From: Synergistaceae bacterium | GTDB taxonomy: Bacteria; Synergistota; Synergistia; Synergistales; Synergistaceae | Assembly (NCBI GenBank): GCA_031273805.1 | Contig: JAISRE010000101.1 | Span: forward strand, 1 to 32,046 | Direction: 5' to 3' | DNA length: 32,046 nt | Shown: piece by piece, positions 1-8,927 of the stretch | Position numbering within the stretch: position 1 is the first letter of the stretch | Layout: the number at the start of each line of letters is the position of its first letter | Program-made: the position numbers and the translations under genes | The notes under the pieces: model-generated | Database searches by the model: none | Told to the model about the DNA's origin: nothing | The model's input: the letters and a program-made list of their open reading frames with translations, nothing else

Positions 1-107
1 TAATACAACCACAAGACATTGCCGACACAATATTATTTCTTGCAAGCGAACGCGCAGCAATGATAACCGGACAGATTATCAAAGTAAGCGGCGGTCACGC
101 ATTATAA
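1..107 (+). CDS. C-terminal end of a short-chain dehydrogenase/reductase (SDR), truncated by the window edge
   Basis: Frame 3 reads IQPQDIADTILFLASERAAMITGQIIKVSGGHAL* with stop TAA at 105-107; resembles the SDR C-terminus (DIA..ilFLaS..a..iTGq...v.GG). Not in the supplied ORF track because of its length. Confidence 0.8.
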   Translation, partial: IQPQDIADTILFLASERAAMITGQIIKVSGGHAL

Positions 108-163
108 TTATTTTTTGTAACTGAAGTCAGCGGCAAATTCCAGTTTATAAGGGGGCATGACAG

Positions 164-298
164 GTGGAAACAAAAATAGTTTACAAGGACGCGTTCGGCG
201 TGATCGGCAAGATGGGGCAAGGCCCTGCTGAGAACGCCGCAGAGTGGATAGCGCCAATCTGGGACGCCGCTATTCCACAATTTAACGTTGAAGGATAG
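164..298 (+). pseudogene. Truncated N-terminal fragment of a GyrI-like/effector-binding-domain protein
   Basis: GTG-started 44-codon frame: VETKIVYKDAFGVIGKMGQGPAENAAEWIAPIWDAAIPQFNVEG*; resembles the N-terminus of AraC-effector-binding/GyrI-like proteins but stops after about 44 residues. Confidence 0.55.
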
Positions 299-317
299 GA
301 AGCCAATAGGGATTTTT

Positions 318-968
318 ATGTACGCGAAAATCATACAAGCCTATAAGGACTCTTCAGACGCCGCCCAAGCGGCGGCGATGAGCGCTTACATGCGCGGCCA
401 ATTTCCTTTTTTGGGGATTCCGCGCCCGAAGCGCAAGGAAATATCCAAAGCGTTCTTCAATGCCGTGCAGGGCGAAACGGAGATCAACCGGGCATTTGTG
501 GATGATTGCTGGGAGCGAGAGCGGGAATTCCAGTATTTGGCGGTGGAGTATCTGGCAAAGCTGGAACGCCTTCTTACCCCCGGCGACATTTCCCTCCTGC
601 GCCGCATGGCCGTCACAAAATCGTGGTGGGATACCATTGACGGGCTGGACAGGATCGCAGGCGGCATAGCCTTGCGTTTCCCGGAAGTGAATCAGACGCT
701 GCTCGTGTGGAGCGTGGACGAGAACATCTGGCTGCGCCGCATTGCCATAGACCATCAACTGACCCGCAAAGACAGGACCGATGTCGTGCTGCTGGAGCAA
801 ATCATCGCAAACAATTTTGGTCAGAAGGAATTTTTCATCAATAAAGCAATCGGCTGGAGCCTGCGGGAGTACAGCAAAACAAACCCCGGCTGGGTGCGCG
901 GCTTTCTTGCGAAATATAAAGATAAACTCGCTCCGCTCTCACTTCGCGAGGCGAGCAAATATGTGTAG
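318..968 (+). CDS. DNA alkylation repair enzyme (AlkD-like HEAT-repeat family)
   Basis: MYAKIIQAYKDSSDAAQAAAMSAYMRGQFPFLGIPRPKRKEIS...VTKSWWDTIDGLDRIAG...FFINKAIGWSLREYSKTNPGWVRGF is characteristic of the family. ATG at 318 preferred over the TTG at 288. Confidence 0.9.
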   Translation: MYAKIIQAYKDSSDAAQAAAMSAYMRGQFPFLGIPRPKRKEISKAFFNAVQGETEINRAFVDDCWEREREFQYLAVEYLAKLERLLTPGDISLLRRMAVTKSWWDTIDGLDRIAGGIALRFPEVNQTLLVWSVDENIWLRRIAIDHQLTRKDRTDVVLLEQIIANNFGQKEFFINKAIGWSLREYSKTNPGWVRGFLAKYKDKLAPLSLREASKYV

Positions 969-1120
969 GAGAGTTGCGGAATGAAAAACATCAACGGACA
1001 CTGCGTGTGGCCTCGGGGAAAATCATCGCCAGGGAATACGGCAACTTCCTTTATACCCTAATTAATAAAGGGTAACCCCCCGGATCTGCCGAGGGTATCT
1101 GACTTTCAAAAAAATTTGAC

Positions 1121-1147
1121 ATGAAAAAGCCGCTCTGCGAGCGGCTT
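1121..1147 (-). terminator. Intrinsic terminator, minus-strand orientation
   Basis: Perfect 9-bp stem aagccgctc(1127-1135)/gagcggctt(1139-1147), 3-nt loop; on the minus strand it is followed by a T run (gagcggctttttcat). No intact minus-strand gene lies upstream. Confidence 0.65.
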
Positions 1148-1238
1148 AAAAGGTGATCCCTTGTTAGTTGACTGCCGAGAACCCGGCGGCTATCTCTCCT
1201 GTAAGCTGTTGTATTCCGGGGGGAAAGTTTGTTCTTTG

Positions 1239-1247
1239 TGTTATAAT
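1239..1247 (+). promoter_or_regulatory. Candidate extended -10 promoter for the lapA-recJ-rel run
   Basis: TGTTATAAT matches the extended -10 consensus (TGnTATAAT), 39 nt upstream of the ATG at 1286; no good -35 seen. Confidence 0.5.
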
Positions 1248-1285
1248 CAATAAAAATTTTTTTAAGAAGGGAGTGTCCGCTTAAT

Positions 1286-1741
1286 ATGCGAAGTTATATC
1301 CTTGCAATAGCAGTGGCAACATTACTGGCGGCCATATACGCGTTTCAGAACACAGCTGAGATATCGGTTCGATTTTTTATGTTCGAGATGAATTTTCCTC
1401 AAGGGGTATGGGAGGCGATACTCTTCTCCTGCGGCGCTGTTTTGATGTGGTTCTTTTCCATTTTGGCCTCGTTCGAGATGTATTCAAAAAGCCGAAAGAT
1501 CACTATGGATCTGAATAAACGAATAGAGGATCTGGAGGAGGAGAAAAAATCCCTGATGGAGGTTTTGCGGAATATTTCTCCGGTATATGGGAACGCAAGT
1601 CAGCCATTTCGCTCTTCATCCACTCCTTCGTTGGAAAAAACCTCCTCTCCTGATGATTCTGACTCGAGTTGCGCTGCGCTGAATGAGCTATCTCCGTCAG
1701 ATGAACCGGAAAAGGAGAAAGAGGGGACTGTTTCCGTTTGA
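1286..1741 (+). CDS. LapA/DUF1049-like small membrane protein
   Basis: Two N-terminal hydrophobic segments (YILAIAVATLLAAIYAFQNTAEISVRFF..., VWEAILFSCGAVLMWFF) followed by a coiled coil; typical LapA-domain architecture. Confidence 0.75.
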   Translation: MRSYILAIAVATLLAAIYAFQNTAEISVRFFMFEMNFPQGVWEAILFSCGAVLMWFFSILASFEMYSKSRKITMDLNKRIEDLEEEKKSLMEVLRNISPVYGNASQPFRSSSTPSLEKTSSPDDSDSSCAALNELSPSDEPEKEKEGTVSV

Positions 1742-3417
1742 TTCCCTCGTGCTCTGAAGAAAAACTGCGTTTATGGGAGCCAAATGGCTCGACCGGGAAC
1801 CTCGCCAGGGAGTTCCGCTGTTCGGATTTTATGGCGTCGCTCCTTTGGATGCGCGGAGTTGGGGAGGACTCGTCCCAGGAAGAAAAAAGAAATTGGGTCA
1901 AACCCGATCTGGACTATTGGATGGATCAGGCCGACCTGGGAAGAGGGTCTGATGATGCCTGCAAAATATGGTCAACTGTCTCCGAGAACAGCAATATTGT
2001 CGTCTACGGAGATTATGATGTAGATGGAATAGCCTCGACCACCTTTATGTTGGAGCTCGCGATGCTTCGAAAGGCGAGGGTGAGGTATTATATTCCTCAC
2101 AGATATAATCAGGGCTACGGGTTTCACCGCAGCGTAGTGCGAACCATTGCCAAATCGAGCCGCAAATGTGACCTGCTCATAGTCGTGGATTGCGGAACGC
2201 AAAATGTGGAGGCGACTGAGCTCGCAAGATCGTTCGGCATTCCGGTCATTATTTTCGATCATCACCTTGCGCGCGGAGAGTTGTCCGCAAGCGACGCGCT
2301 GATAAATCCTCACGTTGACGGGAATGAGCTCTCCCGCAAGCTCTGCGCTGCCGGAGTGGTTTGGAGCTGGGCGTGGAAAAACGAGCTGGCGCCAAGGGAC
2401 TGGCTCATGAGAAGCCTGGATCTGCCCGCGTTGGCGACTATTGCGGACTGCGTTCCCATGTCCTCTCCGCTCAACCGGGCCATAGTGCGCGAAGGTCTGG
2501 AAGTGCTCAGGACATCCCGGCGTCCCGGTCTCAAGTCTCTGATGCGCGGAGTCGACCTCGATATTCCCACGCTTGACACGGACGCCCTCTCTATGAGGGT
2601 AATACCGTGTCTGAACGCTGCCGGAAGGCTGGAGCTGGCCGACCTGTCGATGAAGATATTCTTTCCGAGCATAAGTGTGCATCAGCATGCCCAGGAGCTG
2701 ATAGACCTGAACAGACGCAGGCGCGATCTGTCGACAAAAATAATCAGCGATATAGAAAGAGGCAGAGTGGGCGGGGATAACTACAGACATGTTCTATTCG
2801 GCGAGGACTGGCCGGCCGGAGTTTTGAGCAGTGTGGCGAGTCAGGTGTGCTGTTCGAGGGACGCGCCGGTGGTGCTGGCGGCGCCGGCGCAGCCGCCGAT
2901 AATCAGAGGGACCCTTAGAGTTCCTGTCGGAGTGGATGCCGAACTCATACTCTCCTCGATATCCGATGAACTGGTGAGCTGGGGGGGGCATAGGATGGCG
3001 GCGGGTTTCAGCGTAAACTCCGCAAACTGGCTCTCGGTGCAGAGACGTCTGGAGGATATACTGGCAGGCATAAAGTGTGTGCCGGAAAAAGAGGATATAC
3101 TCTGTTGGTCTCCGGCTGAGATTGACCTTATATCCTGGAAGGATGCGGAGCGTCTCGGCCCGTTTGGAGTGGGTAATCCTCATCCGCGGCTTTATTGTTC
3201 GCACAGTGGAGATATATGCGCGGAGCCGATGGGAAAAAATGGAAATCACGTCAAGATATTCGTCGAAGGCCGTGAGTTGCTGGGTTTCTCAGGCGAACAT
3301 CTCCTTAAGAATGAGGTCTCCCCGTCCGGCTGGGTTTATAAGCCGCGAGTGAATTTTTGGAGGTCCAGCGAGAATCTTCAGCTTGTCCTGGAAAGAGTAG
3401 TCGTTGGAGCCGCGTAG
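1738..3417 (+). CDS. recJ: Single-stranded-DNA-specific exonuclease RecJ
   Basis: DHH family: VVYGDYDVDGIASTTFMLELA, VVDCGTQN, IIFDHHLA and DHHA1-like GGHRMAAGFSV; TTG start overlaps the upstream stop. Confidence 0.93.
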   Translation: MIPSCSEEKLRLWEPNGSTGNLAREFRCSDFMASLLWMRGVGEDSSQEEKRNWVKPDLDYWMDQADLGRGSDDACKIWSTVSENSNIVVYGDYDVDGIASTTFMLELAMLRKARVRYYIPHRYNQGYGFHRSVVRTIAKSSRKCDLLIVVDCGTQNVEATELARSFGIPVIIFDHHLARGELSASDALINPHVDGNELSRKLCAAGVVWSWAWKNELAPRDWLMRSLDLPALATIADCVPMSSPLNRAIVREGLEVLRTSRRPGLKSLMRGVDLDIPTLDTDALSMRVIPCLNAAGRLELADLSMKIFFPSISVHQHAQELIDLNRRRRDLSTKIISDIERGRVGGDNYRHVLFGEDWPAGVLSSVASQVCCSRDAPVVLAAPAQPPIIRGTLRVPVGVDAELILSSISDELVSWGGHRMAAGFSVNSANWLSVQRRLEDILAGIKCVPEKEDILCWSPAEIDLISWKDAERLGPFGVGNPHPRLYCSHSGDICAEPMGKNGNHVKIFVEGRELLGFSGEHLLKNEVSPSGWVYKPRVNFWRSSENLQLVLERVVVGAA

Positions 3418-3425
3418 AAACTAAA

Positions 3426-5762
3426 ATGAGCGAAGAAGACACGCCCAAAAGGTTAATGGAATCGGACATACCCGGCAGGGAAGAGGAAACGCCTCCGCTT
3501 AAACCCGCAAATGTCAAAGGCGTCACTAATTTTCACATGGATCGCGCCATGCGGGCATTGATGGAGAGCTATATAGGCCGAATTCCGCCCCAACAGCGTG
3601 TGGCCAGCGTGCGTAGAGCGTGGCAGGAGCTTTGGTATAGAGCGTCCCGCTATCTGCAGAAGGAAGATCTGATGCAGATGGGGGACGCTTTCGTATATGC
3701 CGCCGAGTCGCACGGAGATCAGCTCAGATACAACAGCGATCCGTACATTGTCCATACCTTGGGCGCGGCAAGCGTGCTATCTGATATGCAACTCGACGTC
3801 CAGACTCTTATCGCCGCTCTGCTGCATGATGTGATAGAGGATACACTCATAACTCCGGAGGACCTTGGAGCGAAGTTCGGGGAGGACGTCCTGACTCTTG
3901 TGGACGGCGTGACAAAGCTCGGCAAGCTCCCATTCAAAAATGTGGAGGACTATCAGGCGGAGAACCTCCGCAAGATGTTCCTGGTCATGGCGAAGGATAT
4001 TCGGGTTGTTTTGATAAAGCTGGCCGACCGTCTTCACAATATGAGCACAATAACGGGCCACAAACGTGAAAAACAGATCGCCATAGCCAATGAGACTCTG
4101 GAGATATATGCTCCTCTGGCGCACAGGCTCGGAATTTATCACATAAAACGCGAGCTCGAGGACATGTCCTTCAAGGTGACGGACCCTGAGATGTACTATG
4201 ATATACGCAGGCGAGTGCGAAAGAAGATGCCGGAGAGCGAAAATGTCCTGAAAAAGGGCATGGAGATTTTGCGCTCCCGCCTGGATGATGAAGGGGTACA
4301 CGCGGAGATACTGGGACGTCCCAAGCACTATTACAGCATATATGAGAAGATGAAACGAAAGAACCTCTCTCTGGATCAGATATATGATCTGCTGGCGCTT
4401 CGGGTGATAGTGAACTCACTTGCGGAGTGTTATCAGGTGCTTGGGATAGTACACACACTCTGGAAACCCATACCGGGCCAGTTCGATGACTATATAGCCA
4501 ACCCGAAGGGAAACATGTACCAGTCCCTGCACTCCACAGTTGTCGGGCCTGATGGAGATCCTCTCGAGGTCCAGATACGCACCTGGGAGATGCATCGCCT
4601 GGCGGAATACGGAATAGCGGCCCACTGGCAGTACAAGGAGAAAAAAAACAAACTTACTGATATGGACATCAAGCTCTCTTGGATTCGACAGGCTCTTGAA
4701 AGCCAGGGCGAGTCCGAGCCCTCTGATTTTCTGGATCACTTAAAGACAGATGTGCTCTCAGCTGAGGTATTCGTTTTCACCCCGCAGGGGATGGTGATAT
4801 CCGTCCCCAACGGATCGACGCCCATAGACTTTGCCTACGCGGTACACACAGAGATAGGACATAAGTGCGTGGGCTCTATGGTCAACGGGCGAATAGTTCC
4901 GATGGACTATATCCTGCAGAATGGAGACATAGTAAGGATCCTGACGTCTCCGCAGGGCAAGCCCTCTCGCGACTGGCTCAAGATAGCGAAGTCCAACAGG
5001 ACCAGGAACAAGATACGCTCGTACTTCCGCCAGATAGACAGGGCGGAGCGTGAGAGTTATCTGGAGCGCGGGCGCGAGCTTCTGGAGAGGGAGGCGTCTC
5101 GCAGAAACCTCCTGGGGAACGGGCTCTCGCTGGACAGCCTCTCCAACTCGCTCAGCCGGGTGGCAAACGACCTGACGTGCTCCAGCATCGATGATCTGAT
5201 AATATCCGTCGGCAATGCGCATCACAGCGCGCAAAGCATTCTATCGCGAGTGGAGAGCTATATCGCGCGAGACGACGAGGCGAGCCAGACGCAGATCCGA
5301 ACGCCGCAGAAGATATCCAAGGAGGTAGACTCCGCGATCTCGGTCGAGGGGGCGGAGGGGGTGCTGGTGTCGCTCTCGATGTGTTGTTGTCCTGTGCCCG
5401 GCGATAAAATAACGGGCTGTGTCACACAGAGCCGCGGCATTACCGTCCATCGTTATGACTGCGCAAATCTGGAGAAGGCGCCGCCGGAGAAGCGCGTCCT
5501 GGTGAACTGGGGGAAAAAGCGTGATATAAGGTATACCGCGAGAATACGGGTGGAGGCGAATGATAGGGTTGGAGTCTTCGCTGACCTTGGCGCCGCAATA
5601 AGCCAGACCGACGGGTTGATCGCAAATATAAGGGGAGCGGTGGTCAACGGAACCAGGAGCAGGTTTGTGATAGAGATTCAGGTGTGGGATCTGGAGCACC
5701 TTTACCGCATAATAGCGAGAATCAACCTTATGAACGGAATAATCGAAACAACCCGAGGATAG
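3426..5762 (+). CDS. rel: RelA/SpoT-homologue (p)ppGpp synthetase/hydrolase
   Basis: HD motif HDVIEDT, synthetase core DDYIANPKGNMYQSLHSTV...LEVQIRTWEMHRLAEYGIAAHW, TGS (VFVFTPQGMVISVPNGSTPIDFAYAVHTEIGHKC) and C-terminal ACT-like region. ATG at 3426, after the recJ stop, preferred to the ORF start at 3357. Confidence 0.95.
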   Translation: MSEEDTPKRLMESDIPGREEETPPLKPANVKGVTNFHMDRAMRALMESYIGRIPPQQRVASVRRAWQELWYRASRYLQKEDLMQMGDAFVYAAESHGDQLRYNSDPYIVHTLGAASVLSDMQLDVQTLIAALLHDVIEDTLITPEDLGAKFGEDVLTLVDGVTKLGKLPFKNVEDYQAENLRKMFLVMAKDIRVVLIKLADRLHNMSTITGHKREKQIAIANETLEIYAPLAHRLGIYHIKRELEDMSFKVTDPEMYYDIRRRVRKKMPESENVLKKGMEILRSRLDDEGVHAEILGRPKHYYSIYEKMKRKNLSLDQIYDLLALRVIVNSLAECYQVLGIVHTLWKPIPGQFDDYIANPKGNMYQSLHSTVVGPDGDPLEVQIRTWEMHRLAEYGIAAHWQYKEKKNKLTDMDIKLSWIRQALESQGESEPSDFLDHLKTDVLSAEVFVFTPQGMVISVPNGSTPIDFAYAVHTEIGHKCVGSMVNGRIVPMDYILQNGDIVRILTSPQGKPSRDWLKIAKSNRTRNKIRSYFRQIDRAERESYLERGRELLEREASRRNLLGNGLSLDSLSNSLSRVANDLTCSSIDDLIISVGNAHHSAQSILSRVESYIARDDEASQTQIRTPQKISKEVDSAISVEGAEGVLVSLSMCCCPVPGDKITGCVTQSRGITVHRYDCANLEKAPPEKRVLVNWGKKRDIRYTARIRVEANDRVGVFADLGAAISQTDGLIANIRGAVVNGTRSRFVIEIQVWDLEHLYRIIARINLMNGIIETTRG

Positions 5763-5778
5763 AGGTGGAGTTGACAGA

Positions 5779-6231
5779 ATGAGGATAGTCGCGCAGCGCG
5801 TCTCATCGGCGGATGTGAAAATAGATGGTGAATTGGCGGGCTCTACGGGATACGGCCTCTGCCTTCTTGTCGGTGTGGCGCCCGGCGATACGGAGCGTGA
5901 AGTCTCGTGGGTTGCGGACAAGATAGTGAACCTGCGTATATTCGACGACGAGTCCGGCAGGATGAACAGGTCGCTGCTCGACGTAGGAGGCTCGATGCTC
6001 ATCATATCGCAGTTCACCCTCTATGCGGATTGCAGAAAGGGGAGGCGCCCGTCGTTTATCTCCGCCGCCGCTCCTCTGCACGGCAACGCAATGTACGAAC
6101 TCCTTGTTCAGTATGTCAGAGAGAGGGGAGTTGCGGTTCAGACGGGGATATTCGGCGCCGATATGAGCGTGAGGATAATCAACGAGGGTCCGGTTACAAT
6201 CATCTTGGATACGGATGATATATCAAAATAG
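5779..6231 (+). CDS. dtd: D-aminoacyl-tRNA deacylase
   Basis: MRIVAQRVSSADV..., SMLIISQFTLYADCRKGRRPSF and NEGPVTIIL motifs of Dtd. Confidence 0.96.
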   Translation: MRIVAQRVSSADVKIDGELAGSTGYGLCLLVGVAPGDTEREVSWVADKIVNLRIFDDESGRMNRSLLDVGGSMLIISQFTLYADCRKGRRPSFISAAAPLHGNAMYELLVQYVRERGVAVQTGIFGADMSVRIINEGPVTIILDTDDISK

Positions 6232-6270
6232 CCGATAATAATATTAAAGGTAATGACAGGGGGCGGGACA

Positions 6271-6900
6271 ATGCGGATAAAACTTTTTCAGCTGGGAATG
6301 TTATGGACAAATTGTTATGTTCTGTGGAGCCGCAGCGGGGATGCTGTAGTGGTCGATCCAGGCGGACCTACGGAAGAGGTTCGGGAGTTTATAACGCGTG
6401 AGTGTATAAATCCGCGAATGATACTGCTCACACACGGTCACGCCGATCACATCATGGGTCTCGGCGAGATTCGGAAACTCGCGCCGAGCGGCGTCGCCAT
6501 TCACTCCGGTGACTCCTCTTATCTCACGAACTCCTCGCAAAATCTGTCGAGCCACATGGGCAGCGCGGTATCCTTCGACGCAGCGGATACTAAGCTCAAG
6601 GACGGGGATATCATTACTGTTGGAGATATGAGCATAAAAGTGATACATACTCCAGGTCACACCCCGGGATGCTGCTGTTTTTACGCGACGGAGGGAGACG
6701 ACTCGCTTCTTCTGTCGGGAGACACGCTATTTGCCCGCAGTGTGGGCAGGACGGACCTGCCGGGAGGCGACGAGGGCGTTCTTATCGAATCTCTCAAAAA
6801 ACTCGAAAATTTACCGGATTCGCTCAGAGTATATCCTGGACACGGCCCTGATACCACAATTGGCGAGGAAAAGCGCCTTAACCCGTTCTGGCCGCGCTAA
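6271..6900 (+). CDS. MBL-fold metallo-hydrolase (glyoxalase II-like)
   Basis: LTHGHADHIMG, HTPGHTPGCCCFY, LLSGDTLFARSVGRTDLPGGD, YPGHGPDTTIGEE; ATG at 6271 preferred over 6253. Confidence 0.93.
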   Translation: MRIKLFQLGMLWTNCYVLWSRSGDAVVVDPGGPTEEVREFITRECINPRMILLTHGHADHIMGLGEIRKLAPSGVAIHSGDSSYLTNSSQNLSSHMGSAVSFDAADTKLKDGDIITVGDMSIKVIHTPGHTPGCCCFYATEGDDSLLLSGDTLFARSVGRTDLPGGDEGVLIESLKKLENLPDSLRVYPGHGPDTTIGEEKRLNPFWPR

Positions 6901-6936
6901 AGCAGCGCGGTCGCAGGCAAGACGGGATATTTTGAT

Positions 6937-8184
6937 ATGCAAGCGGCCACAAAGTCTGATATAGCTCTGGATCTGTATATAACCACGAACTCACCGGGGG
7001 AGATAGCCGGGTGGGTCACTCCCTTTCTGCGGGAATTGCGCCCAAGGATATGGAATTGCAGAACGACAATTGTAATACTGCCATGTCAATACGCAAGTGG
7101 CGCCGAGCTGTCTTATGGCGCGGAGAGCGGGGCGGATCGCACTGTCAGCATAGGCCGCATTGACGAGTTGAGGAATGACCCGGCGGAGGCAAAAATATCC
7201 GTGAAGCGCAGACTCGTAATGCACATGGGCGGGGATATGTTCTTCTCGGTATATCTATCCAGAAAACTCAAGGCGCCGCTCTGGGCGTACACGGCGCGTC
7301 CGCGATGGGGACGTTTTGTAAATCGGTACTTCGTCCCTGACGAGGAGGCTGCGGAGCGTTTCAGCGCCTTGAAGTTCAAGCCCGGCAGATACGAGTGCAT
7401 CGGTAATCTCGTTCTGGACAGCGTAATTCTGGACGAGAGCGAGTCGGATACCAGGGCCTCACTGGGAATAGCCCCGGACTCACTGGTGCTGACCTGCCTC
7501 GTGGGCAGCAGGCCGCTCGAATATACCAAGGGAATCCCTTTATTTGCGGCAATTTCGCGACTGATTACAGAAAAATTTCCTGGTATCCGCGTACTATTCC
7601 CCTTGGCGCCTACAGTGCAGGAGGATATTCTGAAGAGCGCCATGACGGAGTCCGGCATCTCCTGGAGGGGCGAGGAGCGAGTTCGTGAGATAGAGCTCGG
7701 CGGCGGCAGATGGGGGACGGTGATTCGAGGGAGAACGTTGGAGACGCTGAACTGCTCGAATCTCGCCATTGTTGTGCCCGGGACCAACAATCTCCAGGCG
7801 GCGGCCCTGTATATACCATTCATAATGGTGCTGCCTCTGGACTGGGCGGATGAGTATCCGCTGGACGGGCTGCTTGGCGTTTTGCCGACATGGCTTCCAG
7901 GGATCAGGTGGCTGAAACGCCGCTATATAACGCGCCTCAATGAACAAACCAGCTGCGTCAGTCTGCCTAATAAAATGGCGGGAAGGATGATTGCGCCGGA
8001 GGTACGGGGAATATTTCAACCTGATGTCGTAGCTCGTCTCGCCATATCGCTTCTGGAGTCCCCGGAGAGGCTGAAGGAGATGTCCCGCGTGTTCTGGGAT
8101 CTGACCCATAAGAGGGGTGCGTCTGTTCGCCTCGCGGAGCGGGTTGCGCAGTGGACTCGGGAGGATTCACCAAAACGAGGATGA
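6937..8184 (+). CDS. Lipid-A-disaccharide synthase (LpxB)-related glycosyltransferase
   Basis: ITTNSPGEIAGWVTPFLRELR..., MHMGGDMFFSVYLSRKLKAPLWAY, YECIGNLVLDSVI, LVGSRPLEYTKGIPLF, VVPGTNNLQAAALYIPFIMVLP: LpxB/GT-B-like layout but divergent from canonical LpxB. Confidence 0.65.
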   Translation: MQAATKSDIALDLYITTNSPGEIAGWVTPFLRELRPRIWNCRTTIVILPCQYASGAELSYGAESGADRTVSIGRIDELRNDPAEAKISVKRRLVMHMGGDMFFSVYLSRKLKAPLWAYTARPRWGRFVNRYFVPDEEAAERFSALKFKPGRYECIGNLVLDSVILDESESDTRASLGIAPDSLVLTCLVGSRPLEYTKGIPLFAAISRLITEKFPGIRVLFPLAPTVQEDILKSAMTESGISWRGEERVREIELGGGRWGTVIRGRTLETLNCSNLAIVVPGTNNLQAAALYIPFIMVLPLDWADEYPLDGLLGVLPTWLPGIRWLKRRYITRLNEQTSCVSLPNKMAGRMIAPEVRGIFQPDVVARLAISLLESPERLKEMSRVFWDLTHKRGASVRLAERVAQWTREDSPKRG

Positions 8185-8218
8185 ATTTTTTTGTTTTATT
8201 TTCAAAGGGGGAAGTTCT

Positions 8219-8716
8219 GTGAGTTCTAGAAATCAGGAGATAGAGGAGCGTATAAGGCTTACCGCTCAGAATACCGATAAACTCATAATCAAGCTCGATA
8301 CTCTGAGCGACAGGATGGACATGGCAAAGGCGAATGAGAATCAGGAGCTGATCGAGTATTACGAGCGTAAGTTTGCCGAGGCGTCCGTTGAGTTTATGGA
8401 TGGGGTGGAGACCATCCTTGACGACTGGTACGAGCTCAACGGCGAAAGACGCCCGGACGACGGCAACGAGGAGTTGGCGCCGGATACGCTGGATGAAATC
8501 CACAACACTGTCGTCGCAATCGTGCAGGGACTGCCTCTCCCGAAGCACTTGGCGCTGAAGGCAGATGAATTTAACCTCACTGCGCCCGGCGGGGAGCGCG
8601 CCCCCACACTGAAAACGCCTAAAACATCTCCAAGGCCTGAACCGACTGCGGATGATTCGGCAGACGTAAGACCGAAGCGCAGACATAACGTGAACAGGGT
8701 CGATCTCAAAGGCTGA
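8219..8716 (+). CDS. Hypothetical acidic protein with Pro-rich C-terminal tail
   Basis: GTG start at 8219 preceded by AAAGGGGG; (M)SSRNQEIEERIRLTAQNTDKLIIKLDTLSDRMDMAKANENQ...; low-complexity tail TAPGGERAPTLKTPKTSPRPEP. Confidence 0.65.
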   Translation: MSSRNQEIEERIRLTAQNTDKLIIKLDTLSDRMDMAKANENQELIEYYERKFAEASVEFMDGVETILDDWYELNGERRPDDGNEELAPDTLDEIHNTVVAIVQGLPLPKHLALKADEFNLTAPGGERAPTLKTPKTSPRPEPTADDSADVRPKRRHNVNRVDLKG

Positions 8717-8758
8717 CCTGGATGACATTCGGATAAGGAGGTGTGTGGTCGATGTACT

Positions 8759-8846
8759 TGGCGGAGGGCGCAGGATTCGAACCCGCGGTGGGTTGCCCCA
8801 CAATTGATTTCAAGTCAACCGCCTTCGACCACTCGGCCAGCCCTCC
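8759..8846 (-). tRNA. tRNA-Ser(TGA), CCA encoded
   Basis: Minus strand: GGAGGGCTGGCCGAGTGGTCGAAGGCGGTTGACTTGAAATCAATTGTGGGGCAACCCACCGCGGGTTCGAATCCTGCGCCCTCCGCCA; acceptor stem pairs GGAGGGC/GCCCTCC, anticodon loop CTTGAAA, long class II variable arm, GGTTCGAATCC T arm. Confidence 0.96.
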
Positions 8847-8859
8847 ATCCGACGAGTGT

Positions 8860-8887
8860 ATTATACTTATACTTGGAAAATATTCAA
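8860..8887 (-). promoter_or_regulatory. Promoter for tRNA-Ser
   Basis: Minus strand TTGAAT-N16-TATAAT, ending 13 nt upstream of the tRNA 5' end. Confidence 0.65.
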
Positions 8888-8927
8888 CAGCCACAACAAA
8901 TCTATGGAGCAATGAGAGGTAAAGGAT

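Noticed and set aside
354-800. Long antisense ORFs opposite annotated genes (e.g. 354-800 -, 1972-2790 -, 5241-6017 -, 7967-8803 -, 28533-29300 -)
   Set aside because: They mirror well-recognised genes on the other strand, show no recognisable motifs, and are expected from the GC-biased codon usage.
1054-1074. taccct/agggta hairpin downstream of the alkylation repair gene as a terminator
   Set aside because: Only a 6-bp stem with a 9-nt AT-rich loop and no T run; not supportable.
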